Both the position numbers and the translations under genes were made by a program. A DNA stretch of 64,000 nt from Cycas panzhihuaensis (Eukaryota; Cycadophyta): assembly GCA_023213395.1 (NCBI GenBank), contig CM041465.1, positions 12,462,001 to 12,526,000 on the forward strand. Reading direction: 5' to 3'. The notes beneath the pieces were generated by a model, which saw only the letters and a program-made list of their open reading frames with translations, was not told the origin of the DNA and ran no database searches. This document shows positions 32,625 through 43,951 of this stretch, piece by piece (position 1 is the first letter of the stretch; every line of letters begins with the position of its first letter).

Positions 32625-35012
32625 CCCAAAAGAACCTCATTTTCCATCTCTTCTTCCACCTACTCTCCTCTCTTCTGCTACTTTCATAGGCAGTTTTCTA
32701 CAAGAATGCCCTATAACATCTAAGATTCCTCTATCCCAGTCTAAGATCTGTCTTCTCCAACATAGATCCATGGTAACAGGCTTGTGAACAAGCTTCTCCA
32801 AGTAAGGATATACTCCAAGTCTTGCCTCCACGCTCTATCAACAAGTTTTAGCAAGGTTCTCTCTAGGTTTCATAGCTTTTGCAGGGATCCACCTGTAAGC
32901 ACCATAGATATATCTTTTCCTACCATTTTCTTAGGCAAACCTATCACTAATCTAGCCCAATAGGTACCACCTCATGTTTGTTCCATTTTGTTCCTTATAA
33001 ACTTCATTAAAAGAGATTAGATCACTTTGTATATCTTTCATTTTATGGCTTTCCAGTACATACAGGGGGTATTCTGTCTGTTCCTCTCTTTCTGTCCATA
33101 TTACCTTCCTGATTTCTCTTGGTTTATCTAAGGAGGCTGCGAGGAGAGGTCATCAAAAAGTGAGAGAAAGGAGCCAAGGTAGTTTCTATACCCAACTAGG
33201 CCTGCTCGTCAAGGACAACCCCCTTCTCCTCTTTCCCTCTCCTACTTTTATGCCTTTCTTATGCTACCAAGGAGCTCCCAGAAGTAGGTCATCGCTGGTA
33301 TCAGTGTATGTAGCCCCTTGTTGCACTAGTTCTAGGCTTGAGTGCCTCACTTGGGTAGATTTTCTAGCCTCGAGTAGTGTCACATATCGACTTTGGGTCT
33401 TGGATTGATTATAGTTGTAAAATGTTGCAGATAGCAACATTTGCAACATAGATGGTATTTACAAACCTTATGCTATTTGTTTCTCTCACTATTTGTTGGC
33501 ATTAGGCTATCCCAACCTACTGTTCCTATGCTTAGAGGCATGGTGGAGGTATGCTCATTGGAGGGTTATCCATTCTGAGGCTAACTATGCATGTCCTTTA
33601 TCTTGTATCGCTTGTTTTGGAGAAGATTAGAAGTTGTTCCTTGATTAGAAATTTACTTGATTTAAAGTGCTTTTTGCTTACAACATTCTTAGCATTTCAT
33701 AGCTACATATATATATTTGTTTGACACTCTAGTAGCCCCTTAAAAAAGGATAGAGAACCTTTGTGATTATAGGTTTTACTCCATTGCTCATGGAGAAGGA
33801 CGAAATGTTTTAATATGAGTATGTCCCTTCCCTTTGTTTTCCTTGGTTCTTTTTCGCTACTAGCATAGACTTTCCTTTTACTTTCTCTTGCTTTTTCTTT
33901 TCAACTTGGGGAAGGTAAGGGAGCCCCAATGCCATTGCCCTATGTTGTCTATGTGTTGGGAGAAGGAAAAGGAGAAGCATGTGTGGTGTAAGACAAGGAC
34001 CTTGTTTCAGCTACATAACTTTCTAGGTACACCACCCTCTACCTTTTATAGTTATTTTCTCTTCTTACCTCTTAAGTTTGCATGTTTACATAATAAAAAC
34101 ATACAGGAAAAGGAGAAAAGGGAAATTATTTGTACCTTCCTTTTTGCATATGCATGCCATACTTGCTTCCTAGGAAAGAGCATGAGATAGGAGATATCCC
34201 CTTCCTCTTTCAATTTGATTGCATACACCCTCTTAGGTTTTGCATCTTTAACATGTATGTGTTGTGCTAGATTGGATTGCCTCCCTCATTCCCCTTTTTC
34301 CTGTTTAAAGTAAAAAGAGAGTGAGGGTTCACATTTGAAAGAAGAATGAGGGAGAGTATGTTTTTTATTTCCTTTATCTCTTATTTGTACATATAGCCAA
34401 TTAAACACCACTTCACTATTGCACATCGAAGGTTACTTCCTTCACACGTAGGATGGTGGGAGCTTTTTCTGTTATCATCCTTCGCTTCCCTGAATTCACT
34501 TTAGGTGGGTTAGTTCAAGGAGGATTCATCCTCTAACACATCCTTCTCTAACCCTACCACATCTATACCAACTTAGTAATCTTGACACCTTTTGTTTTGG
34601 GTTGGTCCCATGCGTGAGGTGGTTGCTTGACACCACCTTTACGAGCATGTAGCTCCTATGCCACTTGCCTACATACACTTTATCTATACCCCTTCACCCT
34701 CCACAAGGATCCATCTCCTTGTTGGGTCTTACTCTTCCCTTCCAGCTATCCAAGCGTGGGAAGACCTATATTCTAAGGTTACTTGGGAAACTGAGGATAT
34801 CCCTCGCTCGTGCTAACCCCCCAAAACCAAAACTAAGTTACCTAACAGGAAGTTGTGTGCCATTCATGGGTCCCAAACCTATGTTCCAATGCATGGATGC
34901 CCTATTTGGGTGATTCCCTTTACTTGTTAGATTGACTATTTATTTTAGAGCCTCCCATTGACTAACCTAATCCTAACCAGGTGTAGTTACCATCCCATAG
35001 ATGTGATTCCAT

Positions 35013-35030
35013 TGGCGTCCATACTGGGTA
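35013..35030 (+). promoter_or_regulatory. T5 primer binding site
   Basis: TGGCGTCCATACTGGGTA starts two bases after the LTR-terminal CA. It resembles TGGCGAC...CTGGGGA sites of Tat elements, attributed to tRNA-Arg. Its position fixes the 3' end of the LTR. Confidence 0.65.
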
Positions 35031-35266
35031 CCTGCCAGTAAGGGGATCAATCTTTCTCCCTTCCTGCTGGTGCTACTTTCTCTTGGTAGATTTCTCTTTT
35101 AGTCTTGTTAGGTAGCCCCTAACATGTGTACTACCTTATTTATCTTTTCTTCTAGCACATAGGTAGAACTTGCATGCGATGATTCTCACGTCGCTTAGGA
35201 GGTCTACCTTCATTGTTGGAAGAAACTTTATATCACTCCCTTCCTACATGAGATCCCCATTCGATT
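35031..35266 (+). other. T5 leader between primer site and gag
   Basis: Untranslated leader, homologous to T4 30909-31140. CTGCCAGTAAGGGGATCAAT near 35033 and TTAGGTAGCCCC near 35108 are conserved. I see no domain or short conserved ORF. Confidence 0.5.
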
Positions 35267-37330
35267 ATGGAGGGATCTCTTTCAGATTGGGCATACCATG
35301 CTTTTGTATATGATTCCCTTCCCTTGAGATCTCTACTTCCTTCCAAGGGTCCTCCCAAGGAAGTGAAGATCCCATCTATTATTTGGGTGACCTACAACAC
35401 CCGCAATCTCACCATTCTTCTACTCATGAAGTAGAGACTTCGTCTCCTTTAGAGTTTCACCACCACCATGGTGATTCTCATGAGGATCGTCCTATGTGGT
35501 CCACTTCGTATGAGGTTCCTTCCACCTCTTACGATTAGGTGAATACCCCTCCCGCCAATGTAGTAGAAGCCTTAAGTCAATGTTTCCAAGTTGTTCATCT
35601 CCAACCACATCCTAAGTGGTTCAAGAATGTCTTGCGAAGCATTGTGCTTCCTTCTTCTAACTCTCCCTCACCTTGCTCATCCCATTCAGATTCCTTACCT
35701 ATGATAAGCCTACCTCTTACCTCATCCTCTTCTCCCCATGGTGTGTGTTCTTTGGGGACCACTCACTGTATGTCTTCTTCTCAACTCAGTTTGAGCATGG
35801 CCCCGTCTAGTCAAATGACTAGTCCTCCTCCCACCATCGTTTATCCACTGCCTACTAGACCTAGGGGACCCATGTATCTCCCTACTTCCAGTCATGTGGG
35901 GCTTGCCCCCACACACTCCCTGCACCAACCTAGGGACTCTTCTCTTTATGTGCCCCCTGACTACACTACTCAACCATGGGGGCACGGTAAAGGGAACTCC
36001 CTACCTGTTTATGGGGTGGACCCTTTGCATCCTTATAGGGTCGCACCACCCATGGGTAGCCTATATGGGAAAAATCTAGTCCCTCACCCCTTCTTTCTTC
36101 CATCCTATATGACACCTCACGTCATGCCTTTGCAAGGAGGGTCAAATCCCTCCTAAGGCATTTCCCCTTAAGCTCCTTTCTAACAAGGAGCATTCCATCT
36201 AGGAGGGATGGGTCCATCACATCCATCCATTCCTATGCTTGCCTCTTCGAATGTGGGATTCATGCCCCCTCACCAAATGGTGAGAGGACAACATCCCCTT
36301 TCAAACCAAACTCTCTAAGGAGGATTTGGGCAACCTTTCCCACCATCTTTTCTAGCTTCTGTTATCCCTATGGTCCAGTCAAGGGCATGCCCCTTTATGG
36401 ACTACAGGTCGACATCCCTATCTATCAAGGTGTTAAGAACTAGCTTGCTACCTCACCCTCCTGAAGTCCCCAAATTTTATGGGACTTCGTCACAGGACCT
36501 AGCGAAGCATGTCCATAGTTTTTCTATGGCTTGCATCGACTATTGGGCCTATGACCACATTCTCATGAAATGTTTTCCATGATCCCTTCAAGGCGATGCC
36601 CTCAAATGGTTTTATCACCTGCCCACACATTCTATTTTTCATTCCAACAGCTCGTGGATGAATTCATTAATTGCTTGGACGTAGCTCATCCATTCAAGAG
36701 TGGGCTGAAATCCCTTTTATCTCTTAAACAAGGTCACTATGAAATGAATCGTGACTTTGTGAGATGTTTCCACGACCTTCTTCATTCCACTAAGGTAACT
36801 TTGCCTGAGGAGTTGAAGAGGGACCTCTTTGTCAATGCCCTTCACTTAGAAGTCCATGTAGAAGTCCTTAAGATGGGAGCGACTATGTGCGACTCCTCCA
36901 TAGCGAAGTGCTTGGTGCTCAAGGCCATTGAGATCCAGGCTGGACTCAAGAAGCCTCTAAAGTCCTCACAGTTACGTGAGGTACATCCACCATCTGAAGA
37001 GACCAAAACCCAATAACTTGTTAGGTCTTCTTCTTATTCTACTGAGAAGACTCTAGATCCTCTCACTTCAGCCATATGTTCATTTAAATATACTATGAAG
37101 GAACTTAAGCTCTAAGCTCCTTCATCCCTTACATTGCATAAGCTGGTCCACCATGCTTCCCAAGCTGCTCCTTCTAAGGGTGGCAATGCCCAGTCCTCTC
37201 AAGCGAGGAACCCTGATTCCTCCCTTAAGAAGAAGTGGTGCTCCATCTATGGAGAATGCTTCCATGAAGATTCATGATATTAGGCCCAACATCCTAGAGC
37301 TGCCCCATAGTGTGACTCTTTCCCCAAATG
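35267..37330 (+). pseudogene. T5 gag: Pro/Ser-rich N-terminus, Gag core, CHHC zinc knuckle
   Basis: ATG 35267 begins MEGSLSDWAYHAF, as in T4. A frameshift follows, then a 205-codon open stretch (35539-36156) that is rich in Ser, Pro and His. The Gag core starts near 36440 with PPEVPKFYGTSSQDLAKHVH. It continues through GDALKWFYHLP (a retrotransposon Gag signature) and after a frameshift ELKRDLFVNALHLEVHVEVL to about 37016. The zinc knuckle near 37226-37275 reads KKKWCSIYGECFHEDS, a CX2HX4HX4C arrangement whose His is Tyr and whose final Cys codon is damaged here. The protein would package element RNA. TAG/TAA stops and at least two frameshifts disable it. Confidence 0.75.
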
Positions 37331-37955
37331 GGCATCTAGGTCCAACCTAGACTAGCCCATCCATAGAGATTCCTTCCCCAAACATGGGGAATGTGATTGC
37401 AACCATCAATAAAAGAACAACTGGAACCAAGGAAGATCCTCAAACCCTTGCCCTTCACAAGGTAAAGGGAAGGGAGCGAGGAATTCATCCTCTTACTCAA
37501 GTTCCCCTGACTGTTGTACTCCCTCATCTTCATGATCCCAAAACAAGGGAAAGAAGGTCATTTAGTTTCTTAAGCCTACTCTATTGCATGCTCTTACTCG
37601 GTCTCAAGCAATCAAAGAGATGAATGACACCTCTTCATCTACACCTCACTTTGACCCTCTTCTAGAAACTTCCCTTCTAGAAGTTCCTGCACTCCCCAAG
37701 GCTATTCCCATGTGCCCTAGTCATTACAACTTTTGAAGGGCTCTTTTGACGAGCTCCATACTATGGCTACCAGAATGTCCATAATGGACGTCTTGAGGAG
37801 TTACCCTGAACAACGTACACTTCTCTTGGAAGCCTTAGGATTAGGTGATACGTCCGTTCACGCCCTAGGTATCAGTCCAAGTTGTGAACCCATCATCTCC
37901 TTTGATCTTAAGGATCTTCCCCCTAGTAGTGAAAGGGAGCACTAGTGGTACTTCC
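37331..37955 (+). pseudogene. T5 gag-protease linker
   Basis: It holds short conserved coding blocks, among them MATRMSIMDVLRSYPEQRTL at 37763, a block also found in T3 and T4 whose role I do not know. The alternation of open frames shows at least two frameshifts. Confidence 0.55.
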
Positions 37956-38270
37956 TTTTCACCATCACCATTGATACTCCTGATTGTACTTTATGAAGAA
38001 TCGTTGTTGACAATGGTTCTTCTATTAATGCCATGTCTTTGCATGTCATGCAAGAGCTTAGTATATCAAGCCTAGAGCCAGTTCCATGGTGGTGTCAAGG
38101 CTACAATGGTAGTGAAAAGACACTCTTGGGATTGGTGTCCATCCCTCTTACTCTCGAGGACAAGATTATCCTCACTGATATTGTAGTCCTCGATATCGAT
38201 GTCAACTACAATCTTCTATTAGGATGCCCATGGCTCAACCAGATTAGAGCTGTATGCTTGTCCCGTTAGG
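37956..38270 (+). pseudogene. T5 aspartic protease domain
   Basis: The catalytic block at 38003-38030 reads VVDNGSSINAMSLHVMQEL, keeping the Asp (GAC 38009-38011). Then DKIILTDIVVLDIDVNYNLL and GCPWLNQI follow in one frame. DNG in place of DSG/DTG probably reflects decay because T1 has DSG. TGA and TAG codons break it on both sides. Confidence 0.7.
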
Positions 38271-39180
38271 GACAACTTAAATTCATCCATGAAGGGTGAA
38301 TGAAGGTTATATCCCGGGAGCTTCCTCCCATTAAGTAACCATGATAATCTTGTCAAGTGGTTCATGGCCAAGCAAAGGGTGACAAGGACCTTTCTACCCA
38401 TGCCTCTGCTTGCCCTATTGACATCCTTAATCCATCTCCTTTGGAAGAAGACCCTTCATCTTCTTCTTCCAACCTCATATGATTTGCCTCTATTGGTATC
38501 AGAAGCTACAAGTACCTTGCTATACTTAGCGATGATGATTTTGATGGCAAGGATGAGGATTTCCCTCCCCCTATCTCCCTTTTAGGCATGAGTAGGGGGC
38601 ATCTTCTTCGTTCTTGATCCTGATCTGGAACCTCCATTACTGAAGAAACTAACTCTTCTCTTGTGTCTCATGTCATCGCTCCTATTGATCATGTGCTCCT
38701 TGAGTCTTTCCCTTCGTCATCCCTCATGGGCAATGAAACTAGGGAGCCTCCTATTGTCCCTCATAGGAGACCTCTTTCTAACTCTTCCTGAGAGTCCTTT
38801 GGGTATGTTGAGTGGTATGTCGACCATCACAGTCCTACCACTTCTACTTTCCCTCTCTTCTTATCTTCTTGAAGTGTAGTCATCCATGGGGTGGATTACT
38901 CTGATGATGATGAGGCTCTACTTGAGCGTTTAGCAGGCTCCATGCCTAATCTCCCTTATGGCCACCAGAAGGTCCTAGCTATTAGGTCTCCCTTCACTAA
39001 CCTAATTTTGTCTCCTATTCTACCCCTTCCCGTTGACCAAGCCCTCCTTTACTTCAAGGAGGGGAATGCCATGTGCATGGGGGCAACTCAAGATATAGTC
39101 CTTGCCTTAAGCAAAGTCATTAAGGTAGTATCAGAATGCTCTCCTAATGAAATGAAGGAATATACCCTTCTATTCTAAGA
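38271..39180 (+). pseudogene. T5 protease-RT spacer
   Basis: It aligns with T3 13869-14790. It includes an Asp/Glu-rich stretch and the frame MDYSDDDEALLERLAGSMPN at 38891, and the pre-RT block GNAMCMGATQDIVLALSKVI. No catalytic domain is visible. Confidence 0.6.
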
Positions 39181-40070
39181 GTTTTAAGATGTCTTTACGT
39201 GGGACTATTCTGATATGAAGGGGATAGACCCTTCAATCATTATCCACAACCTCACAACTATTCCAGGTGCTCACCCCATATATAACAATCAGCAACCTCT
39301 TCACCCTAAGCTTTTAGTTGTTGTTAAAATGGAAGTTGAGAAACTCTTAAATGCGGGGCTAATCACTTCCATCGATTACCCTAAGTGGGTGTCTAATATT
39401 ATCCCCATCTCTAAAAAGAATGGGATAATTCAGATATGTGTTGATTTCTGAGATATCAATAATGCATGTCTCAAGGACAACTTCATCGATCAGATCATTG
39501 ATTGAACCACCAGTTTTGATGTTATGTCCTTGATAGACGGGTTCTCTAGCTACAACCAAATTCAGATTTCTCCCAAAGACCATCATGAGATGGCCTTCAC
39601 TACCCCGTGGGGTACCTTCGCCTATAAGGTGATGCCCTTCAGATTAAAGAATACAGGTGCCACTTATCAAAGGGTGATGCAGTTCATTTTTCATGACCTT
39701 ATCAACAAATCTCTAGAGGTTTTTATGGATGATATGATGGGTCTCTCACGCATTAGAGCCCATCATCCATCTGATTTATGGGCCATCTTTGCACGATGCT
39801 GCAAATACCATGTGAGCCTCAACCCTCTTAAATGCGTGTTTTCCATAATAGCTGGAAACTCCTTAGTTTCCTTATGTCAAAATAAGGGATCCAAATCGAC
39901 CCTGACAAAGTCAAGGCGGCCCTTGACATGTCGCCTCCTAAAACCCAACGACAAATTAAGTCGATTTTAGGTAGGCTTGGATTTCTCAGGCATTCCTTGG
40001 TGAATTTCACCATAAACGCCAAACCTCTTACTAACCTATTAAAGAAGGAAGCCTCATTCATTTGGTCTTT
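39181..40070 (+). pseudogene. T5 reverse transcriptase domain
   Basis: MKGIDPSIIIHNLTTIPGAH is at 39215, then VEKLLNAGLITSIDYPKWVS. After a small deletion near 39480 the 148-codon frame from 39524 reads SLIDGFSSYNQIQISPKDHH, TTPWGTFAYKVMPF, NTGATYQRVMQFIFHDLINK and SLEVFMDDMMGLS. The catalytic Asp residues (LIDGF and FMDD) are intact. A frameshift within GNSLVSL moves the connection domain to another frame (MSPPKTQRQIKSILGRLGFL at 39928). It is the best RT of the Tat-like copies. Confidence 0.85.
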
Positions 40071-40600
40071 AAAGGCCCAACAAGCCTTTGAAGAACTTAA
40101 GGAAGCCCTCACTTCCACTCCGATGTTGGTTCTCCCTCTCTTTGATAGGCCATTCATTCTTTATACCTTGGCTACCGATGAGTCCTTGGGCACCATGTTA
40201 GCTTAGGAGGACGATTCAAGAACCAAAATGGCCATTTACTTCATTAATTGCACTCTCATGGCTGTTGAACTTAACTATTCTCCCACCAAGAAGGAGTGTC
40301 TCTCCTTAGTATATGCAACCAAGAAGTTCAAGCACTACTTGCTCAAGAATACCACTCGAGTAATCATCTAATCTAATCCCCTATGATATTTACTCACTCG
40401 ACCTGACTTGATAGGTAGGACTGGCAAGTGGGCCATCCTCTTTTAGGAATTTAACCTCTAAATCATTAATAAGAAGTTAAAGAAGGGGATGGTAGTGGTT
40501 GAGTATCTCGCTGATACCCCCATCCCAAACCCTTTGGATGTTCCTATTAACGATTCTATCCCTGACGAGCCTATCCTGGTTATTCAGGACACTCCTCCCC
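40071..40600 (+). pseudogene. T5 first RNase H domain
   Basis: LPLFDRPFILYTLATDESLG holds the first catalytic Asp, followed by a TAG in place of Gln, then AVELNYSPTKKECLSLVYAT with the Glu, and a S(N)PL block near 40373 where the third Asp has become Asn. The tail VVVEYLADTPIP leads to integrase. Confidence 0.75.
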
Positions 40601-41530
40601 ATTCACTTGCTGACAGTGAGTGGTATGGGGACATCATATAATACCTTGCCTAGTAGTAGTATCACTCTGAAGCTAGCAATAAAGTTAGGTCTCGTATTCA
40701 GGCTACTACTAAGTAGTACTTCTTTATGGGCAAAGTATTGTATAAGAGATCCTTCGATAGGATCCTTCTTCGCTGTGTCAATTCTAATGAAGTGAACCAA
40801 ATACTCCATGAATTTTATAACAGCATTTGTGAGGGCCACTTTAGAGCCCAATCCATGGCCTAGAGGATCCTTTGTATGGGGTATTACTAGTTGTCTCTCT
40901 TTAAGGATGCCCATGCCTATGGCCTGAGATGCCAGGAGCATGCCAACATCACTCACTTACCTTCTGAGGTCCTCCATCCCATCATGTCTCCACGACCCTT
41001 CTTCTAATGGGGGTTGGACCTTATTGGAGCCATATCCCCATCCTCTTTGTTGTAGCACAAGTTTATCTTGACTGCTACGAAGTACTTTACTAAATGGGCA
41101 GAAGCAATTCCTTTAACTACTACTCCTGGTAAGATGATAGCCACCTTTGTCTACTAGTATATCATCTGCCGTTTCAGAGTTCTTAATGTCTTAATCATAG
41201 ACAATGGGACTCCTTTTTATAATAAAGAGATGGACAAGCTTTGCGAGAAATTCAACATTTCTCATAAGACTTCCTCTTCCTATTACCCCTAGGCCAATGG
41301 CCAAGTCGAATCATTCAACAAAACCCTTATAAATATTTTAAAGAAAATTGTGGCTCAATCTCAAATAGATTGGCATCTTCAGCTCCCTTCTGCTCTATGG
41401 GCATATCGCACATCTATCCGTACGACTACAAGAATGACCCATTTCTCCCTAGTCTATGGAGCATAGGCAGTTCTCCCATTGGAAGTGGAGATTCCTTCCT
41501 TACGAGTCTCTCTCTGAGGTCTTGTTGATG
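40601..41530 (+). pseudogene. T5 integrase
   Basis: Zinc-binding part near 40800-40950 (ILHEFYNSICEGHF, RCQEHANITHLP), then GLDLIGAIS near 41015 with the first Asp, IDNGTPFYNKEMDKL near 41200 with the second, and ANGQVESFNKTL near 41295 with the Glu. All three acidic residues survive, but several TAG stops lie between them. It is directly followed by the GPF/Y tail. Confidence 0.75.
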
Positions 41531-41679
41531 AGGAGTCTATCCACCAGGCTTGCCTCTTAGACCTCGAGGCCTTAGATGAGAAGCACTTGAACACCTACTA
41601 AGCAAACCTCACTTCTAAGGCCAAGGTATGAAGGACATATGACAAACACCTTCGTTCCTGCCCTCTACATCCTGAGGAC

Positions 41680-41850
41680 TACGTCCTCAAACTGGAGTAC
41701 CTCCATGACTGCCTGATCAAATTCAGACCTAAGTGGGTCAGCCCTTTCATCGTTCTTAAGAGCCTTGGGAATGGCACTTACAGGATTGCCACCCTGGAGG
41801 GTCTCAAAATTAAGAAGGCCATTAATGGGAAATTCCTAAAGAAATTTTAA
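41680..41850 (+). pseudogene. T5 integrase GPF/Y tail and pol stop
   Basis: KWVSPFIVLKSLGNGTYRIA near 41730 matches KWVGPFVILESLGNGAYRIA of T3. The stop TAA at 41848-41850 is two codons earlier than the TGA of T3. Confidence 0.65.
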
Positions 41851-42559
41851 GCATGACTATTTCACTCTTCTCTTTGTGCTCTGAAATAAGCCTAAACTAC
41901 CACCCTAGGAACATCTCCATTCCCCCTAGTTGTAGGTGGAATGGCAGTTTAGGGTGGCCTTCATGCTTCTTTTGGGTTCGTCCCACAGAACCCCTTATCC
42001 CCCTTTTTCTAGGGGGCCCCATCTTCTAAATTGGGTGTGTTGTCCTTATCACTCCTGAGACTGGAAACGTTACCCAACTAGTATGGTGTGTTGGAGCATC
42101 ATTACTCTCTTTCTTGCTAGTGCTTCCTTTGCATATTCTGCTATGTTCCTATGTGGACATGTATGCCGCCCTATCTCCTAGCCCAACATATGTCCATCAT
42201 AGATACTTATGGCGATAATGTGTATGCCCCTTAGGAATGTGGCCCTAAATGAAAGGAAGTGTATGCAAATCAAACAAACCTCAGACACAAACCATATGAT
42301 AATCAACTCAAAGCATCATGATTTATAGCTTCTCATGCACCTATGCACCCTCACATATATACACACAAATATACATATAAAAGCAAATGCAACGTCACCC
42401 ATCATCATGTTTCATCACATACATCATTATATATTAAATGGGGTGCCAATGGCCCCATCTATATACATAAAATCATCATGTGTCATATTATACAAATGGA
42501 ATGGTACATCATTTGTGGGAAGCTAGAATCCTTGCAGGGAGGAGTATAATCATGTGGTA
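41851..42559 (+). other. T5 3' region between pol stop and antisense remnant
   Basis: Conserved with T3 17459-18180, including CATATAAAAGCAAATGCAAC near 42374. An open frame over 42335-42526 is conserved at DNA level but not as protein, so I do not call a gene. Confidence 0.5.
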
Positions 42560-43440
42560 ATATATGGTGACTCCCTAGAGGTTTGGTACTTTCCCAAATC
42601 AAAACTGGTATCTCCTACTCTCCAATGCTATCCTGCTCCTGGGGTATCATCTCTTTGTCTATGTGATCCCTCTCTTGGGGACCACATACCTCCTGGACTC
42701 CTCCTACACCTTTAGGAGCTCCCTTCCTCGCTCCCCTCATCTTGAGGCCTTCTCGGGGTCATCACCGCCATATAGGTATATGTCCTTCTCTGCAACGACC
42801 TCGATGTCATCTGGTCCACCACCTGATCATATTAGACCTGGATATGATCCCTCTCTCTCTGTCCTCTGGAGCATCTCCTCCACCCCTCAGAGTCACTCCT
42901 TCAGCATTGCTACCCTAATATGACTATCTGCATCACCACATACTCCTCCCTGAGGCTCTAGTGCCTGGACTCAACCTCGTAGAGCATCCCTCTGTGCTCT
43001 GGTCCCGTCCAACTCTCCCTGTAGTCATCCCACTCGTGCCTCAAGCTCCTAGGACTCTACCACCCACATGTCTCTGGACCTAACCAATGGAGCAAATGCT
43101 GTTGTGTGGGCCCCTGCTAATCGTGGCTCCTCTCCTACCTAGATGGGAGGTTGCCTCTCCATGTAGGCCTGGGGAAACATCTCCCAGACTACTGCCTTGA
43201 CCAACCTCCTAATGTCCACAGCTCCTATAAAATCTAACATGTCATGTGTTAGTATATATGTCCATATCTATACCAAACAAAATAAACTAACTACATATCT
43301 AGTGATCAAAAGATGATAGGAAAAGGTAGCATCTCACCTGTTTAGACTGTCGGCTCCCTAACTTGGATGATCACCTCCTCCTCGAGTCCTCCCCCTGTGG
43401 TTGGTACCTCCTCTTCTTCTGTTTCCCTCACCGCGATAGC
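42560..43440 (-). pseudogene. T5 remnant of the antisense gene: end of exon 2, intron 2, exon 3
   Basis: Minus-strand reading from the right: the end of exon 2 (TEEEEVPTTGGGLEEEVIIQ), donor CAG|GTGAGATGC at 43337, intron to acceptor TATAG|GAGC at 43225, then exon 3, AVDIRRLVKAVVWEMFPQAY, ending in the coiled coil (RVAMLKE, VEEMLQRTERE). Compared with T3, the block corresponding to 19051-20890 is absent, which removes the plant-mobile-domain part. What remains has no catalytic or binding domain other than the coiled coil. The 3' limit is approximate. Confidence 0.6.
43225..43337 (-). other. Intron 2 of the T5 antisense remnant
   Basis: 113 bases with consensus donor CAG|GTGAGATGC and acceptor TTTTATAG|GA. 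The phase (1) is the same as in T3. Conservation of both edges in two independent copies favours a real intron. Confidence 0.6.
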
Positions 43441-43951
43441 CCTTAGGACCATCTCCCTTCCCTGATCACCTTTGTCTTCTAGGTCTGTCTCCTGTTTTGC
43501 CTCTGCGGCCCTCTTTTCTCCTTACCCTTTAGGCGTATTTATGGCACCTCTCCTTGGCCCTGTGAGGCCCCTTTCATCTCGTTTTACATGCCACCTCCAT
43601 ATATACTCAAGTTTATACTCATCTGGCTTGTTTCACTGTCCTTAACCCATTTTTTCCACCTGTTTGCACCTCTGGGACTCCCAAAGGAAGCATCCACCCA
43701 CTTGGGACTGCGCCTCACTTCCTTAAGCAACCTTTTACACCCGTAGAGGGGCCTTTTCACCACCAGTTCTTTCTTGTCCACCAGATAGTCTCTTTCGCCC
43801 TTGGGTAGCCTCATCTCTAGGTCTTCCTACCCTCCGTAGCCTTTATTGATAGCCACTTGAGCCTGCCCTTTTGACTGTTTCACATCATTGAGTCCTTTTG
43901 ACCTGTCGATCCTATCAGTACTTTCTCTATCAAGACCTCCAATCTTTTATC
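43441..43951 (+). other. T5 region upstream of the second RNase H
   Basis: It matches T3 from about 20890 and T2 from about 8540. Short frames in it are not conserved as protein among the three copies. No regulatory motif stands out. Confidence 0.45.

Larger units (their letters stand above)
31899..35011 (+). repeat. T5 5' LTR, 3,113 bases
   Basis: It starts TGTTTCTCAGCTACT and ends ATAGATGTGATTCCA, just before the primer site. It contains, in order, a splice-donor-like AAG|GTAAGTAT near 31942, a 28-base near-perfect palindrome at 32455-32482, a G-box at 32553-32558, the inverted repeat and TATA at 32583-32624, the GGTTATCC/GGCTAAC hairpin near 33565, and GGGGAAGGTAAGGGAGCCCC near 33909. Unusually long for a plant LTR but typical within this family. 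Confidence 0.9.
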
